8,195 nucleotides of DNA, taken from the NCBI GenBank assembly GCA_015494185.1, contig WGBT01000356.1:1-8195 (forward strand). Direction: 5' to 3'. Positions 1-5,147 of this stretch are shown in pieces. A model generated the notes under the pieces. The model had not been told where the DNA came from and made no database searches. It was given only the letters and a program-made list of their open reading frames with translations. Each line of letters begins with the position of its first letter. Positions within the stretch are counted from its first letter, which is position 1. Position numbers and translations under genes: made by a program. The stretch is from Hyphomicrobiales bacterium (lineage in GTDB: Bacteria > Pseudomonadota > Alphaproteobacteria > Rhizobiales > S144-35).

Positions 1-1
1 G

Positions 2-136
2 ATAAATACCGCCGGTATTACATTAGCGCTCCCTGGCATTGCTTCGCATGCCGTTCAATTGACGCACAAGTGCAACGAATGCGGAAAGCATAAATGGGTC
101 ACTGATAAAGACCGCAGCGCCGGTATTATCAGATAA
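2..136 (+). CDS. C-terminal fragment of an unidentified protein with one CxxC knuckle (partial at left edge)
   Basis: This frame is open from the left edge for 44 codons and ends at TAA 134-136. It contains no ATG and no obvious start, so the gene would begin outside the window. The tail reads LTHKCNECGKHKW followed by a charged stretch: one Cys-x2-Cys pair flanked by His and Lys, as in half of a zinc ribbon. I do not recognise the family. The peptide Ala-Gly-Ile occurs twice in this frame because of an 11 bp direct repeat. It would converge on ccmG, whose stop lies 55 bp away. A second frame is also open over the first 90 bases, so the coding assignment is uncertain and rests mainly on the CxxC motif. 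Confidence 0.35.
   Translation: MNTAGITLALPGIASHAVQLTHKCNECGKHKWVTDKDRSAGIIR
5..19. repeat. 15 bp inverted repeat AATACC-GCC-GGTATT
   Basis: Two perfect 6 bp arms (5-10 and 14-19) flank a 3 bp spacer. The right arm is part of the 11-mer CGCCGGTATTA (10-20), which recurs directly at 118-128. Both copies lie in the putative partial coding frame, so this may be coincidence. Confidence 0.4.
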
Positions 137-141
137 AAAGC

Positions 142-167
142 ATCGCCTAACCCGCAATCGCCTAACC
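142..167. repeat. 11 bp direct repeat with 15 bp period between the convergent gene ends
   Basis: ATCGCCTAACC occurs at 142-152 and again at 157-167, separated by 4 bases, in the 55 bp between the stop at 136 and the ccmG stop at 192. I found no strong hairpin plus T-run here, so I do not call a terminator. Confidence 0.6.
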
Positions 168-191
168 TGAAAAAGTCCAGCAGGGGATCAA

Positions 192-896
192 TCAACCGGC
201 CGGTTTTTCGGCATTTTGTGGGGGCATTGTTGCGCTGCCTTGATTGGAGTGTGGGGTGTTGGCAAGGGAGCGCATTTGGTGTTTGCGGTTGGCGGCAACG
301 ATTGCCGGTTTGATCAAGGTCTGAATGATCTCTTCCGTCACTGGTCCCGGATGCCGCAACAGCACTGTCCCATCACGGTCGATCAAAAAGGTTTCAGGCA
401 CGCCGTAAACGCCAAGTTCGATGGCGATCCGGCCGCTGTCATCCTTGCCCAGCTTCTCGAAAGGGTTGCCATGGACATTCAAATACCGCCGGGCCGCGGT
501 ATCGTCATCTTTGTAATCGATGCCATAAACCCGTACGCCAAGGCGTTGTTTCAAAGTCATGAGGACCGGATGTTCGAGCCGGCAGGAGGCGCACCAGGTG
601 GCCCAGACATTGACCAGGGTGAGATTGTTGCCATCAGCCAAATCCTTGTTGCCAAATCCGGGGATTTGCGCCCCGGTCTGATCGGTCACCCCGGGCACGG
701 GAGGGGCATAAAATTGCGGGATAGGTTTGCCGATCAAGGTTGAAGGCAATTGTCCGGGATTGCCCCAGAACAAGGCGATCAAAAAGGCCCCGGCAACAAT
801 GCCGAATAATATAACCGGGATCAGAGCACCCCAGGAGTGTTTTGAAGAAGGCTCACCCCCTTGGGGTTGGGGGTCCTGATGGGTGGTTTCACTCAT
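192..896 (-). CDS. ccmG: Thiol:disulfide interchange protein CcmG/DsbE, cytochrome c biogenesis
   Basis: 234 aa. This membrane-anchored periplasmic thioredoxin-like protein keeps apocytochrome CxxCH cysteines reduced before heme ligation in System I maturation. Residues 1-22 are a cytoplasmic tail, 23-44 a single N-terminal membrane anchor, and the thioredoxin fold follows. The redox site is WCASC (Cys102 and Cys105), inside the family signature NVWATWCASC. GVYGVPETF at 162-170 carries the cis-proline Pro167 opposite the active site, and FLIDRDG follows as usual in CcmG. The C-terminus runs about 35 residues past the usual domain end as a Gln/Asn/Pro-rich tail. The start ATG overlaps the ccmD stop (ATGA at 893-896), which implies translational coupling. 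The product assignment is firm; dsbE is a synonym. Confidence 0.96.
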   Translation of the reverse strand: MSETTHQDPQPQGGEPSSKHSWGALIPVILFGIVAGAFLIALFWGNPGQLPSTLIGKPIPQFYAPPVPGVTDQTGAQIPGFGNKDLADGNNLTLVNVWATWCASCRLEHPVLMTLKQRLGVRVYGIDYKDDDTAARRYLNVHGNPFEKLGKDDSGRIAIELGVYGVPETFLIDRDGTVLLRHPGPVTEEIIQTLIKPAIVAANRKHQMRSLANTPHSNQGSATMPPQNAEKPAG

Positions 897-1177
897 GCGT
901 TGCTTTGCTTTTCCTGTCTATTGAAGCCGGTTGCTTGGCTCATGTCGAGAGGCTGCGCCAACTCAGAGGAGCTTAAATGTTCATCACTCCCATCTGAATG
1001 CCGCCTTTCGGTTGAACTGCGCCGCCGCCGGGTGAGACCTTGTTCTTCATACCGTTTGAGTGTCTTGCGCAATTGCCGTCCATCGATGACCAGCCAAAGA
1101 ATCAAGGCCAAAAGCACAATGACGGTTACAGCATAAGAGCCGATGATGAAAGGAGCATATGAACCGGTTTCAAACAT
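893..1177 (-). CDS. ccmD: Heme exporter protein CcmD with long C-terminal tail
   Basis: 94 aa. CcmD is a small single-helix membrane protein that works with CcmABC and is needed to release holo-CcmE from CcmC. The first 34 residues read as a typical CcmD: a short periplasmic GSYAPFI segment, one membrane helix at about 9-31, then a cytoplasmic stretch ending in the basic cluster GLTRRRRSS (47-55). Most CcmD proteins end soon after this cluster (roughly 40-70 aa in total). Here about 40 further residues, polar and Ser/Glu/Gln-rich, extend to the end. The start has an AGGA 9 bases upstream. The stop overlaps the ccmG start by ATGA, so the two genes are very probably co-translated. Confidence is high from the helix, the basic motif and its place between ccmC and ccmG. 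Confidence 0.9.
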   Translation of the reverse strand: MFETGSYAPFIIGSYAVTVIVLLALILWLVIDGRQLRKTLKRYEEQGLTRRRRSSTERRHSDGSDEHLSSSELAQPLDMSQATGFNRQEKQSNA

Positions 1178-1209
1178 TTGTAAATTCCTGGCCGCATTTT
1201 AGCGGAAGT

Positions 1210-1224
1210 GTTGCGAAGTGCAAC
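1210..1224. repeat. Small inverted repeat in the ccmC-ccmD gap
   Basis: GTTGC (1210-1214) and GCAAC (1220-1224) flank a 5-base loop. It could form a weak hairpin in the ccm transcript between ccmC and ccmD. There is no T-run, so it is not a normal terminator. Confidence 0.35.
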
Positions 1225-1237
1225 GGGCAAGCCCTGG

Positions 1238-1262
1238 GATGGTTATCACGAGATGGTTATCA
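1238..1262. repeat. 11 bp direct repeat, 14 bp period, between ccmC and ccmD
   Basis: GATGGTTATCA occurs at 1238-1248 and at 1252-1262 with 3 bases between. It lies in the 114 bp that separates the ccmC stop from the ccmD start. Ccm genes are usually packed tightly, so this gap is longer than expected. Confidence 0.65.
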
Positions 1263-1291
1263 TCTATTGCGAAGACAATTCATCTCAACGA

Positions 1292-2053
1292 TCACCCGGT
1301 CTTGGTGGTTTGTATGGAACGGGCTTGTGTGGAACTGGCCCGCTCAACTTGTGCCAAGCGAATGGCGGTGATCCGCCGCCGTAAAATTTCATTGCGCATC
1401 GCCATAAGGTGCATGGTTATGAACAGTAAGGTAAAGGCTGTGGCCATCACCAACAAGGGAATGAGAATTGAACTATGAATGGTGGGACCATCGAGGCGGC
1501 CGACACTGGCTGGTTGATGCAGGGTATTCCACCAATCGACCGAGAATTTGATGATCGGGATGTTGACAAAACCCACAAGCGCAAGAATGGCCGAGGCCCG
1601 GCCCGCTTTTGAAAGATCTTCGATGGATTGCCACAGGGCGATAAGCCCCAGATAAAGAAAGAAGAGGATCAGAACCGAGGTAAGCCGGGCATCCCACACC
1701 CAATAAGTTCCCCACATGGGTTTGCCCCATAAGGAGCCTGTCACCAAGGCCAGCAGGGTGAAGGCCGCTCCGATGGGGGCTGCGCTTTTGGCGGCGACAT
1801 CGGCCAGCGGGTGGCGCCAGACCAGTGAGCCAATCGAGGAAATCGCAATGATTGTATAGCCCATCATTGCCAGCCAGGCGCTTGGCACATGGATGAACAT
1901 GATGCGCACGGTTTCACCCTGCTGATAGTCGGGCGGAGCTTGAAAGCTCAAATAGAGGCCCACCATCAACAACAGTCCGGTGGCGCCGATCAGCCAAGGT
2001 AACACTTGTCCAGAGAGATTCATGAAAACCGTTGGATTGGCAAAACGTTGCAT
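1292..2053 (-). CDS. ccmC: Heme exporter / heme handling protein CcmC
   Basis: 253 aa, a usual length for CcmC. This inner-membrane protein binds heme at the periplasmic face and catalyses its covalent attachment to the chaperone CcmE. Six membrane segments can be read at about 18-38, 50-79, 89-110, 124-141, 152-172 and 194-219. The tryptophan-rich WWD-type heme-binding signature GKPMWGTYWVWDARLTS lies at 110-126. The two axial histidines known from the E. coli protein (His60 and His184) correspond to His55 in FIHVPSAW and His179 in WWNTLHQ. A GGAG lies 11 bases upstream of the chosen ATG; an internal Met11 is possible but would cut the usual N-terminus. ccmD and ccmG follow in the same direction. 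No ccmA or ccmB lies upstream. Confidence 0.96.
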   Translation of the reverse strand: MQRFANPTVFMNLSGQVLPWLIGATGLLLMVGLYLSFQAPPDYQQGETVRIMFIHVPSAWLAMMGYTIIAISSIGSLVWRHPLADVAAKSAAPIGAAFTLLALVTGSLWGKPMWGTYWVWDARLTSVLILFFLYLGLIALWQSIEDLSKAGRASAILALVGFVNIPIIKFSVDWWNTLHQPASVGRLDGPTIHSSILIPLLVMATAFTLLFITMHLMAMRNEILRRRITAIRLAQVERASSTQARSIQTTKTG

Positions 2054-2110
2054 GCAGGTCAGAACTCCACATAATGTTCTTCAAGAGCCGGTTCTGTTTC
2101 TGGCGTGTTC

Positions 2111-2128
2111 TGCCGCGCCGTTGCGGCA
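2111..2128. repeat. Inverted repeat TGCCGC-6 nt-GCGGCA
   Basis: Perfect 6 bp arms at 2111-2116 and 2123-2128 with loop GCCGTT, about 60-75 bp upstream of the ccmC start. If transcribed it would form a stable GC-rich hairpin in the ccmC leader. It could be regulatory or incidental. Confidence 0.4.
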
Positions 2129-2324
2129 ACCGCCCCTTCTCGAAGGCGAACCGTCAGCCGGCATTTTAGCGCCGATCTGCTAGGCTGTATAGGGGATAGG
2201 TTGATCTCGTAAGAGTTCAGAAGATTTGCAACACCATTTTGATAATGGCTTGTGGTGCGCATTGCGGTGAGGACGCGTGTGCCAGCTTCACAAGCTCGCT
2301 TCCGATTCACCAAAAGGATAGCCC

Positions 2325-2397
2325 GCCATCCTTCCAGACCCATCGCCGCTCACCCGGAAAAGGGTGAGGCGAGCGACGATGGCTCCGGAAGGATGGC
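2325..2397. repeat. 73 bp nested palindromic element
   Basis: The outer arms are perfect: GCCATCCTTCC at 2325-2335 and GGAAGGATGGC at 2387-2397 (11 bp). Inside are a 6 bp pair (CCATCG 2340-2345 with CGATGG 2377-2382) and a 7 bp inner stem (CTCACCC 2349-2355 with GGGTGAG 2362-2368) closed by loop GGAAAA. CGCTC (2347-2351) can alternatively pair with GAGCG (2371-2375). It has the form of a REP/BIME- or RIME-like intergenic repeat, a small non-autonomous element, or a structured RNA. There is no T-run after it, so it is not a classic terminator. Confidence 0.7.
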
Positions 2398-2578
2398 TTT
2401 AAGGGCGCCATTGGGTTGTGGAGGAATTGTCTCAGTATGGAATGGAAGAGCGGATCTGACATTTGCACTCCTTGGTAAGCTTTGAATCAAGGGGAGCGAT
2501 TTGGCCTTTGTCCCTTCGCTTTGGGCGGTCAACCAATGGTGGCGGGGTCACAGAAAACAGGGCCGGTTGGGGGAGCGT

Positions 2579-3022
2579 TCAGGCATTCCGGCCGGCGATC
2601 AACCAATAAACCAAACCGGCGGCAAAGCCGGATGAGGCGAAAATTGCCAACATCTTGAAGGCCGGCATTCCCATTTGCGGGCCAATGAGAGAGGAGAGCA
2701 CCGGCAACACCGCCATCGACAGGCCCCCCGCCACCACATAGTAAAGCAGTGAGCGAATATTGCCAAGCTCCCCGGCGACAACGGCGATCAGGCCGGGTAA
2801 AATGGTCAGGGCAGGGGCGATGGTGGTCACGAACAATACCGCGCCATAAGCCTGTTGCAGGGTATTGATGAGCCGCTCGATCTCATCCTGGGCTGGTGTG
2901 ACGGTGGCTTCACTGACCCATAAAAGACCCAAGGTCAAAAGCACGATCACCGCAGTCAGGGCGGCCAGGGTAAAGGCCAGCACGGTTACAAGAATGCGCC
3001 CGATGACCCGCAAAGCTGACAT
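2579..3022 (-). CDS. Uncharacterised four-helix integral membrane protein
   Basis: 147 aa from the ATG at 3020-3022, which has AAAGGAAC ending 4 bases upstream as a good ribosome-binding site. The same frame stays open upstream to an ATG at 3280, but that stretch lies inside rlmN and the 9 bp repeat, so I reject the longer start. Four hydrophobic helices are visible at about 7-36, 58-84, 91-114 and 122-144; a short acidic/amphipathic segment TPAQDEIERLI lies at 42-52. Proline-glycine-rich turns (IAPALTILPG) mark helix 2, and the end reads GLVYWLIAGRNA. I recall similar small membrane proteins annotated as hypothetical in Hyphomicrobiales but know no function. It follows rlmN with a 92 bp gap and is probably co-transcribed. 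Confidence 0.8.
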   Translation of the reverse strand: MSALRVIGRILVTVLAFTLAALTAVIVLLTLGLLWVSEATVTPAQDEIERLINTLQQAYGAVLFVTTIAPALTILPGLIAVVAGELGNIRSLLYYVVAGGLSMAVLPVLSSLIGPQMGMPAFKMLAIFASSGFAAGLVYWLIAGRNA

Positions 3023-3048
3023 GACTGTTCCTTTGCTGTCCCTTCTTT

Positions 3049-3059
3049 GGTTTGAAACC
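3049..3059. repeat. GGTTT-G-AAACC inverted repeat at the edge of the tandem repeat
   Basis: Two 5 bp arms (3049-3053 and 3055-3059) with a one-base centre. It overlaps the first two bases of the 9 bp tandem array and sits 27 bp upstream of the membrane-protein start. The loop is too tight for an RNA hairpin of full length, so a DNA-binding site is as plausible as chance. Confidence 0.3.
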
Positions 3060-3100
3060 TTTGCTCCCTTTGCTCCCTTTGCTCCCTTTGCTCCCTTTGC
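3058..3100. repeat. 9 bp tandem repeat, about 4.8 copies (candidate VNTR)
   Basis: Four perfect copies of CCTTTGCTC at 3058-3066, 3067-3075, 3076-3084 and 3085-3093, then a partial copy to 3100. On the transcribed minus strand each unit reads GAGCAAAGG, so every unit boundary contains the Shine-Dalgarno-like GGGAG. The array lies between the rlmN stop and the next gene start. GGGAGC at 3110-3115 beside the rlmN stop can pair with the GCTCCC in any of the four units. Confidence 0.95.
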
Positions 3101-3114
3101 CTCTTTGAGGGGAG

Positions 3115-4365
3115 CTACCGGCTTGCTCTGCGCAGGCTGGCTTTGAGTTTTTCGCTGGCGGATTTCAACTGTCCACAGGCGGCCATGATATCGCGGCCCC
3201 GTGGGGTTCGCACCGGGCTTGCATAACCGGCTTTGTTGATCACTTCGGCAAACCGCTCGATCTGTTCCCAATCCGAACATTGGTAAGGGGCGCCAGGCCA
3301 GGCATTGAAGGGAATGAGATTGATTTTCGCCGGGATCCCCTGCAACAGCCGTACCAGCCGTTTGGCGTCCGCCAGGCTGTCATTGACATTCTTCAACATC
3401 ACATATTCAAAGGTGATGCGCTTGGTGTTCGACAGCCCAGGATAGTTGCGGCAAGCCTCAAGCAGAACCTTGATCGGATATTTCCTGTTGATCGGCACCA
3501 GCTCGTTGCGCAACTCGTCATCAACTGCGTGCAGCGAAATCGCCAGCATCACCCCCATTTCGGCGCCGACCCGTTCAATCATGGGGACAACGCCGGATGT
3601 CGACAAGGTGATGCGGCGTTTGGAAAAGCCAAGTCCATCGCTTGCCGCCGCCACCGCCATTGCGGCTTTCACATTCTCATAATTGTAAAGCGGCTCGCCC
3701 ATGCCCATCAGCACGATATTGGTGATTTTGCGTTCCGTCTTGGGCAAGCCATGGGGATTGACCGGGGTGGCGCCGGGCCAGTCGCCGACATGATCGCGGG
3801 CCACCATGATCTGACCAATGATTTCTGCAGCCGACAGATTGCGCACCAGTCTCTGAGTGCCAGTATGGCAAAACCGGCAATTCAAGGTGCAGCCCACTTG
3901 CGAGGAGATGCATAAGGTGCCCCGATCCGTTTCAGGAATATAGACGGTTTCGACCTCGGGGGCTTTCGCCGAATCTTGGGAGGGGGCAAGCCGCAGCAGC
4001 CATTTCCGGGTGCCATCGGCAGAAATCTGTTCGGAAACAATGGTTGGCCGCGCCAGGCTGGTGTGCGCGCTCAATTTGGTGCGCAGTTCTTTTGACAGGT
4101 TGTGCATCGCCTCAAAATTGCGGGCGCCGCGGGCGTAAATCCAGTTCCAGAGCTGGTCGGCGCGCATCTTGATTTGCCGCTCAGGCACACCAAACCGGCG
4201 AAGAAGGTTAACCAGATCAGTCCGTGTGGCCCCCGCCAGCGAGGGAAGGGCATCCCCGGTGAGCTGCAAGGCGTCAAGCTGTGATGACAAGGGGGCCGTT
4301 TCCGTTTGTAAATCCGTTTGTAAAGAAGCGTGAATAGGCTCGATCTTTGGAGATGTTTGCGGCAT
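3115..4365 (-). CDS. rlmN: Dual-specificity 23S rRNA / tRNA adenine-C2 methyltransferase RlmN
   Basis: 416 aa, normal for alphaproteobacterial RlmN. This radical-SAM enzyme makes 2-methyladenosine at A2503 of 23S rRNA and at A37 of certain tRNAs in the cytoplasm. Residues 1-45 are a variable, low-complexity extension; an N-terminal helical domain (about 46-105) precedes the radical-SAM barrel. The 4Fe-4S motif CxxxCxxC is Cys159, Cys163 and Cys166 (GCTLNCRFCHTG). GMGEPL at 221-226 is the family SAM/substrate motif. Cys397 (IMAACGQL) matches the methyl-carrying cysteine of E. coli RlmN (Cys355), and Cys152 matches its Cys118, so all key residues are present. The start at 4365 is the only in-frame ATG before the domain but lacks a clear Shine-Dalgarno. 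Residues LQTDLQT reflect a 12 bp tandem duplication. Confidence 0.97.
   Translation of the reverse strand: MPQTSPKIEPIHASLQTDLQTETAPLSSQLDALQLTGDALPSLAGATRTDLVNLLRRFGVPERQIKMRADQLWNWIYARGARNFEAMHNLSKELRTKLSAHTSLARPTIVSEQISADGTRKWLLRLAPSQDSAKAPEVETVYIPETDRGTLCISSQVGCTLNCRFCHTGTQRLVRNLSAAEIIGQIMVARDHVGDWPGATPVNPHGLPKTERKITNIVLMGMGEPLYNYENVKAAMAVAAASDGLGFSKRRITLSTSGVVPMIERVGAEMGVMLAISLHAVDDELRNELVPINRKYPIKVLLEACRNYPGLSNTKRITFEYVMLKNVNDSLADAKRLVRLLQGIPAKINLIPFNAWPGAPYQCSDWEQIERFAEVINKAGYASPVRTPRGRDIMAACGQLKSASEKLKASLRRASR
4301..4324. repeat. 12 bp tandem duplication inside the rlmN 5' end
   Basis: TCCGTTTGTAAA occurs twice in perfect tandem (4301-4312 and 4313-4324). Twelve bases keep the frame, adding four residues to the non-conserved N-terminal extension of RlmN. 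Confidence 0.9.
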
Positions 4366-4368
4366 AAT

Positions 4369-4444
4369 TCGTCATCATCGCGGTCATTTTATCGAGATCA
4401 TTGTATTATCGACATTATCGCGGTGGCTTTCATCGACTTTATCG
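4369..4444. promoter_or_regulatory. Repeated TTATCG-type motifs upstream of rlmN
   Basis: TTATCG occurs at 4389, 4406, 4415 and 4439, with a TCATCG at 4430. A longer imperfect direct repeat is TCGTCATCATCGCGGT (4369-4384) against TCGACATTATCGCGGT (4409-4424), matching at 14 of 16 bases and offset by 40 bp. The copies start 4 bases upstream of the rlmN ATG. They could be operator sites or products of local duplication. Confidence 0.35.
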
Positions 4445-4458
4445 CATCTGGCGTGACA

Positions 4459-4530
4459 ATGCGGCTTTTTTTGAAAATTTTTACCCCCGTTGGGGTGCTG
4501 CTGTTTGCCGCAGGGGGCGGGGAGCTTTGA
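4459..4530 (+). CDS. Possible 23-codon signal-peptide-like ORF (doubtful)
   Basis: ATG at 4459 opens a 23-residue frame: two basic residues, then a hydrophobic core (FTPVGVLLFAAGG), then a stop at 4528-4530. It reads like a bare signal peptide. There is no good Shine-Dalgarno, and the frame is also open upstream to 4330 inside rlmN. It could be a remnant of a secreted-protein gene or chance. Confidence 0.15.
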   Translation: MRLFLKIFTPVGVLLFAAGGGEL

Positions 4531-4620
4531 CCGCTCGCCGGAGTGATCAGCTCCAGGCCATGTGACATAATCTTGTGGGCTTTCTTTCCCGGACGAAACT
4601 ATCTATAACCAGCCGTAAAA

Positions 4621-4634
4621 TTGGTGATTACCAA
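4621..4634. promoter_or_regulatory. Inverted repeat TTGGT-GATT-ACCAA upstream of the DUF971 gene
   Basis: Perfect 5 bp arms (4621-4625 and 4630-4634) around a 4 bp centre, ending 35 bp before the DUF971 start. The position fits an operator or a small leader hairpin; the arms are short, so it may be chance. Confidence 0.3.
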
Positions 4635-4649
4635 AAACAACTGAAATAG

Positions 4650-4672
4650 GAATAGGAAGGAGAGCCCCATTG
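4650..4672 (+). promoter_or_regulatory. Strong ribosome-binding site deciding a TTG start
   Basis: The purine run GGAATAGGAAGGAGAG lies just before CCCCAT and the TTG at 4670. The GGAGAG core is about 6-8 bases from TTG, an ideal spacing. No ATG exists at the corresponding place, so TTG initiation is the best reading. Confidence 0.7.
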
Positions 4673-5047
4673 GTTGATAGATACAATGTTCCCAGTCCGA
4701 CGGAAATCAAGCTCAATAAAGATAAAGACGAGCTGACAATCTCGTTTGAAGATGGCAAGACCTTTAAATTCTCGGCCGAATTTCTGCGTGTGACCAGCCC
4801 CAGCGCCGAGGTCCAGGGACATCATCCCAGTGAACGCAAAATCGTTCCAGGAAAACGCAATGTCAAGATCGTCAAAATCGAGCCGGTTGGCAATTATGCG
4901 GTGAAGCTCGATTTTGATGACGGTCATGACACCGGCATCTATTCGTGGCATCATTTTTATGTCTCAGGTTTGGAGCGTCATAAAATGTGGACCGAATATC
5001 TCGAAGCCCTGTCGAATGCCGGCTTAAGCCGGGACAAGCCAGCCTAA
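4670..5047 (+). CDS. DUF971 family protein (gamma-butyrobetaine hydroxylase-like N-terminal domain)
   Basis: 125 aa, a normal length for a stand-alone DUF971 protein. The fold is the small beta-rich domain also found at the N-terminus of eukaryotic gamma-butyrobetaine hydroxylase; the bacterial function is not established, and the protein is presumably cytoplasmic. Family motifs are clear: TEIKLNKDKDELTISFEDG at the N-terminus, SPSAEVQGH (43-51), PGKRNV (60-65), EPVGNYAV (71-78) and HDTGIYSW (86-93). The start is TTG at 4670-4672, chosen because AGGAAGGAGA ends 8 bases before it and because it gives the usual short lead into the TEIKL strand. The alpha/beta hydrolase gene follows 100 bp downstream on the same strand. 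A 14 bp perfect palindrome lies near the 3' end. Confidence 0.92.
   Translation: MVDRYNVPSPTEIKLNKDKDELTISFEDGKTFKFSAEFLRVTSPSAEVQGHHPSERKIVPGKRNVKIVKIEPVGNYAVKLDFDDGHDTGIYSWHHFYVSGLERHKMWTEYLEALSNAGLSRDKPA
5019..5032. repeat. 14 bp perfect palindrome in the 3' end of the DUF971 gene
   Basis: CCGGCTTAAGCCGG is fully self-complementary and lies in codons for Ala-Gly-Leu-Ser. It is followed by GGGACAAGCC and the stop codon. No T-run follows, so it is not a normal terminator. Confidence 0.5.
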
Positions 5048-5147
5048 ACCGAGCGGTTGCCATCAAGGGGCCGCCGTGTTCACAAGGTATTTATGACGAG
5101 GTGTTGTTGGTGCGGGGCCGCGGTCAAGTCAAGCTGCGGGATGAATT

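Larger units (their letters stand above)
2054..2578. other. 525 bp gene-free region upstream of ccmC
   Basis: No frame here looks coding on either strand; the open stretches have odd composition and no recognisable motif. The region must hold the ccmC promoter, but I find no clear -35/-10 pair. It contains a 6 bp-arm hairpin at 2111-2128 and a 73 bp nested palindrome at 2325-2397. I see no trace of ccmA or ccmB remnants. Confidence 0.6.
4366..4669. other. 304 bp divergent intergenic region between rlmN and the DUF971 gene
   Basis: No convincing gene. It should hold promoters for both directions. The rlmN-proximal part (4369-4444) is rich in TTATCG/TCATCG motifs. The distal part holds a short signal-peptide-like frame (4459-4530) and the inverted repeat TTGGT-GATT-ACCAA (4621-4634) upstream of the DUF971 start. 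I could not identify a clear -35/-10 pair. Confidence 0.55.

Noticed and set aside
216..743. Long + strand open frame opposite ccmG
   Set aside because: Antisense to a clear thioredoxin-fold gene, with no recognisable motif of its own.
2059..2343. Minus-strand 94-codon frame upstream of ccmC, considered as a degraded ccmB
   Set aside because: No hydrophobic helices and no CcmB motifs; a start close to the palindrome and no ribosome-binding site.
2325..2397. The nested palindrome as a rho-independent terminator
   Set aside because: No T-run follows on either strand.
2252..2485. + strand 77-codon frame through the palindrome
   Set aside because: Its most distinctive residues are simply the translation of the palindromic element.
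3058..3100. The 9 bp array as a CRISPR array
   Set aside because: Units are contiguous with no spacers and far too short.
3023..3280. 86-codon N-terminal extension of the membrane protein, including repeated Lys-Gly-Ala
   Set aside because: It lies inside rlmN and the 9 bp repeat; the internal ATG at 3022 has a proper ribosome-binding site and begins the first membrane helix.
3280..3915. 211-codon + strand frame opposite rlmN
   Set aside because: Shadow of rlmN; composition rich in His/Arg/Gln, typical of reverse-strand artefacts.
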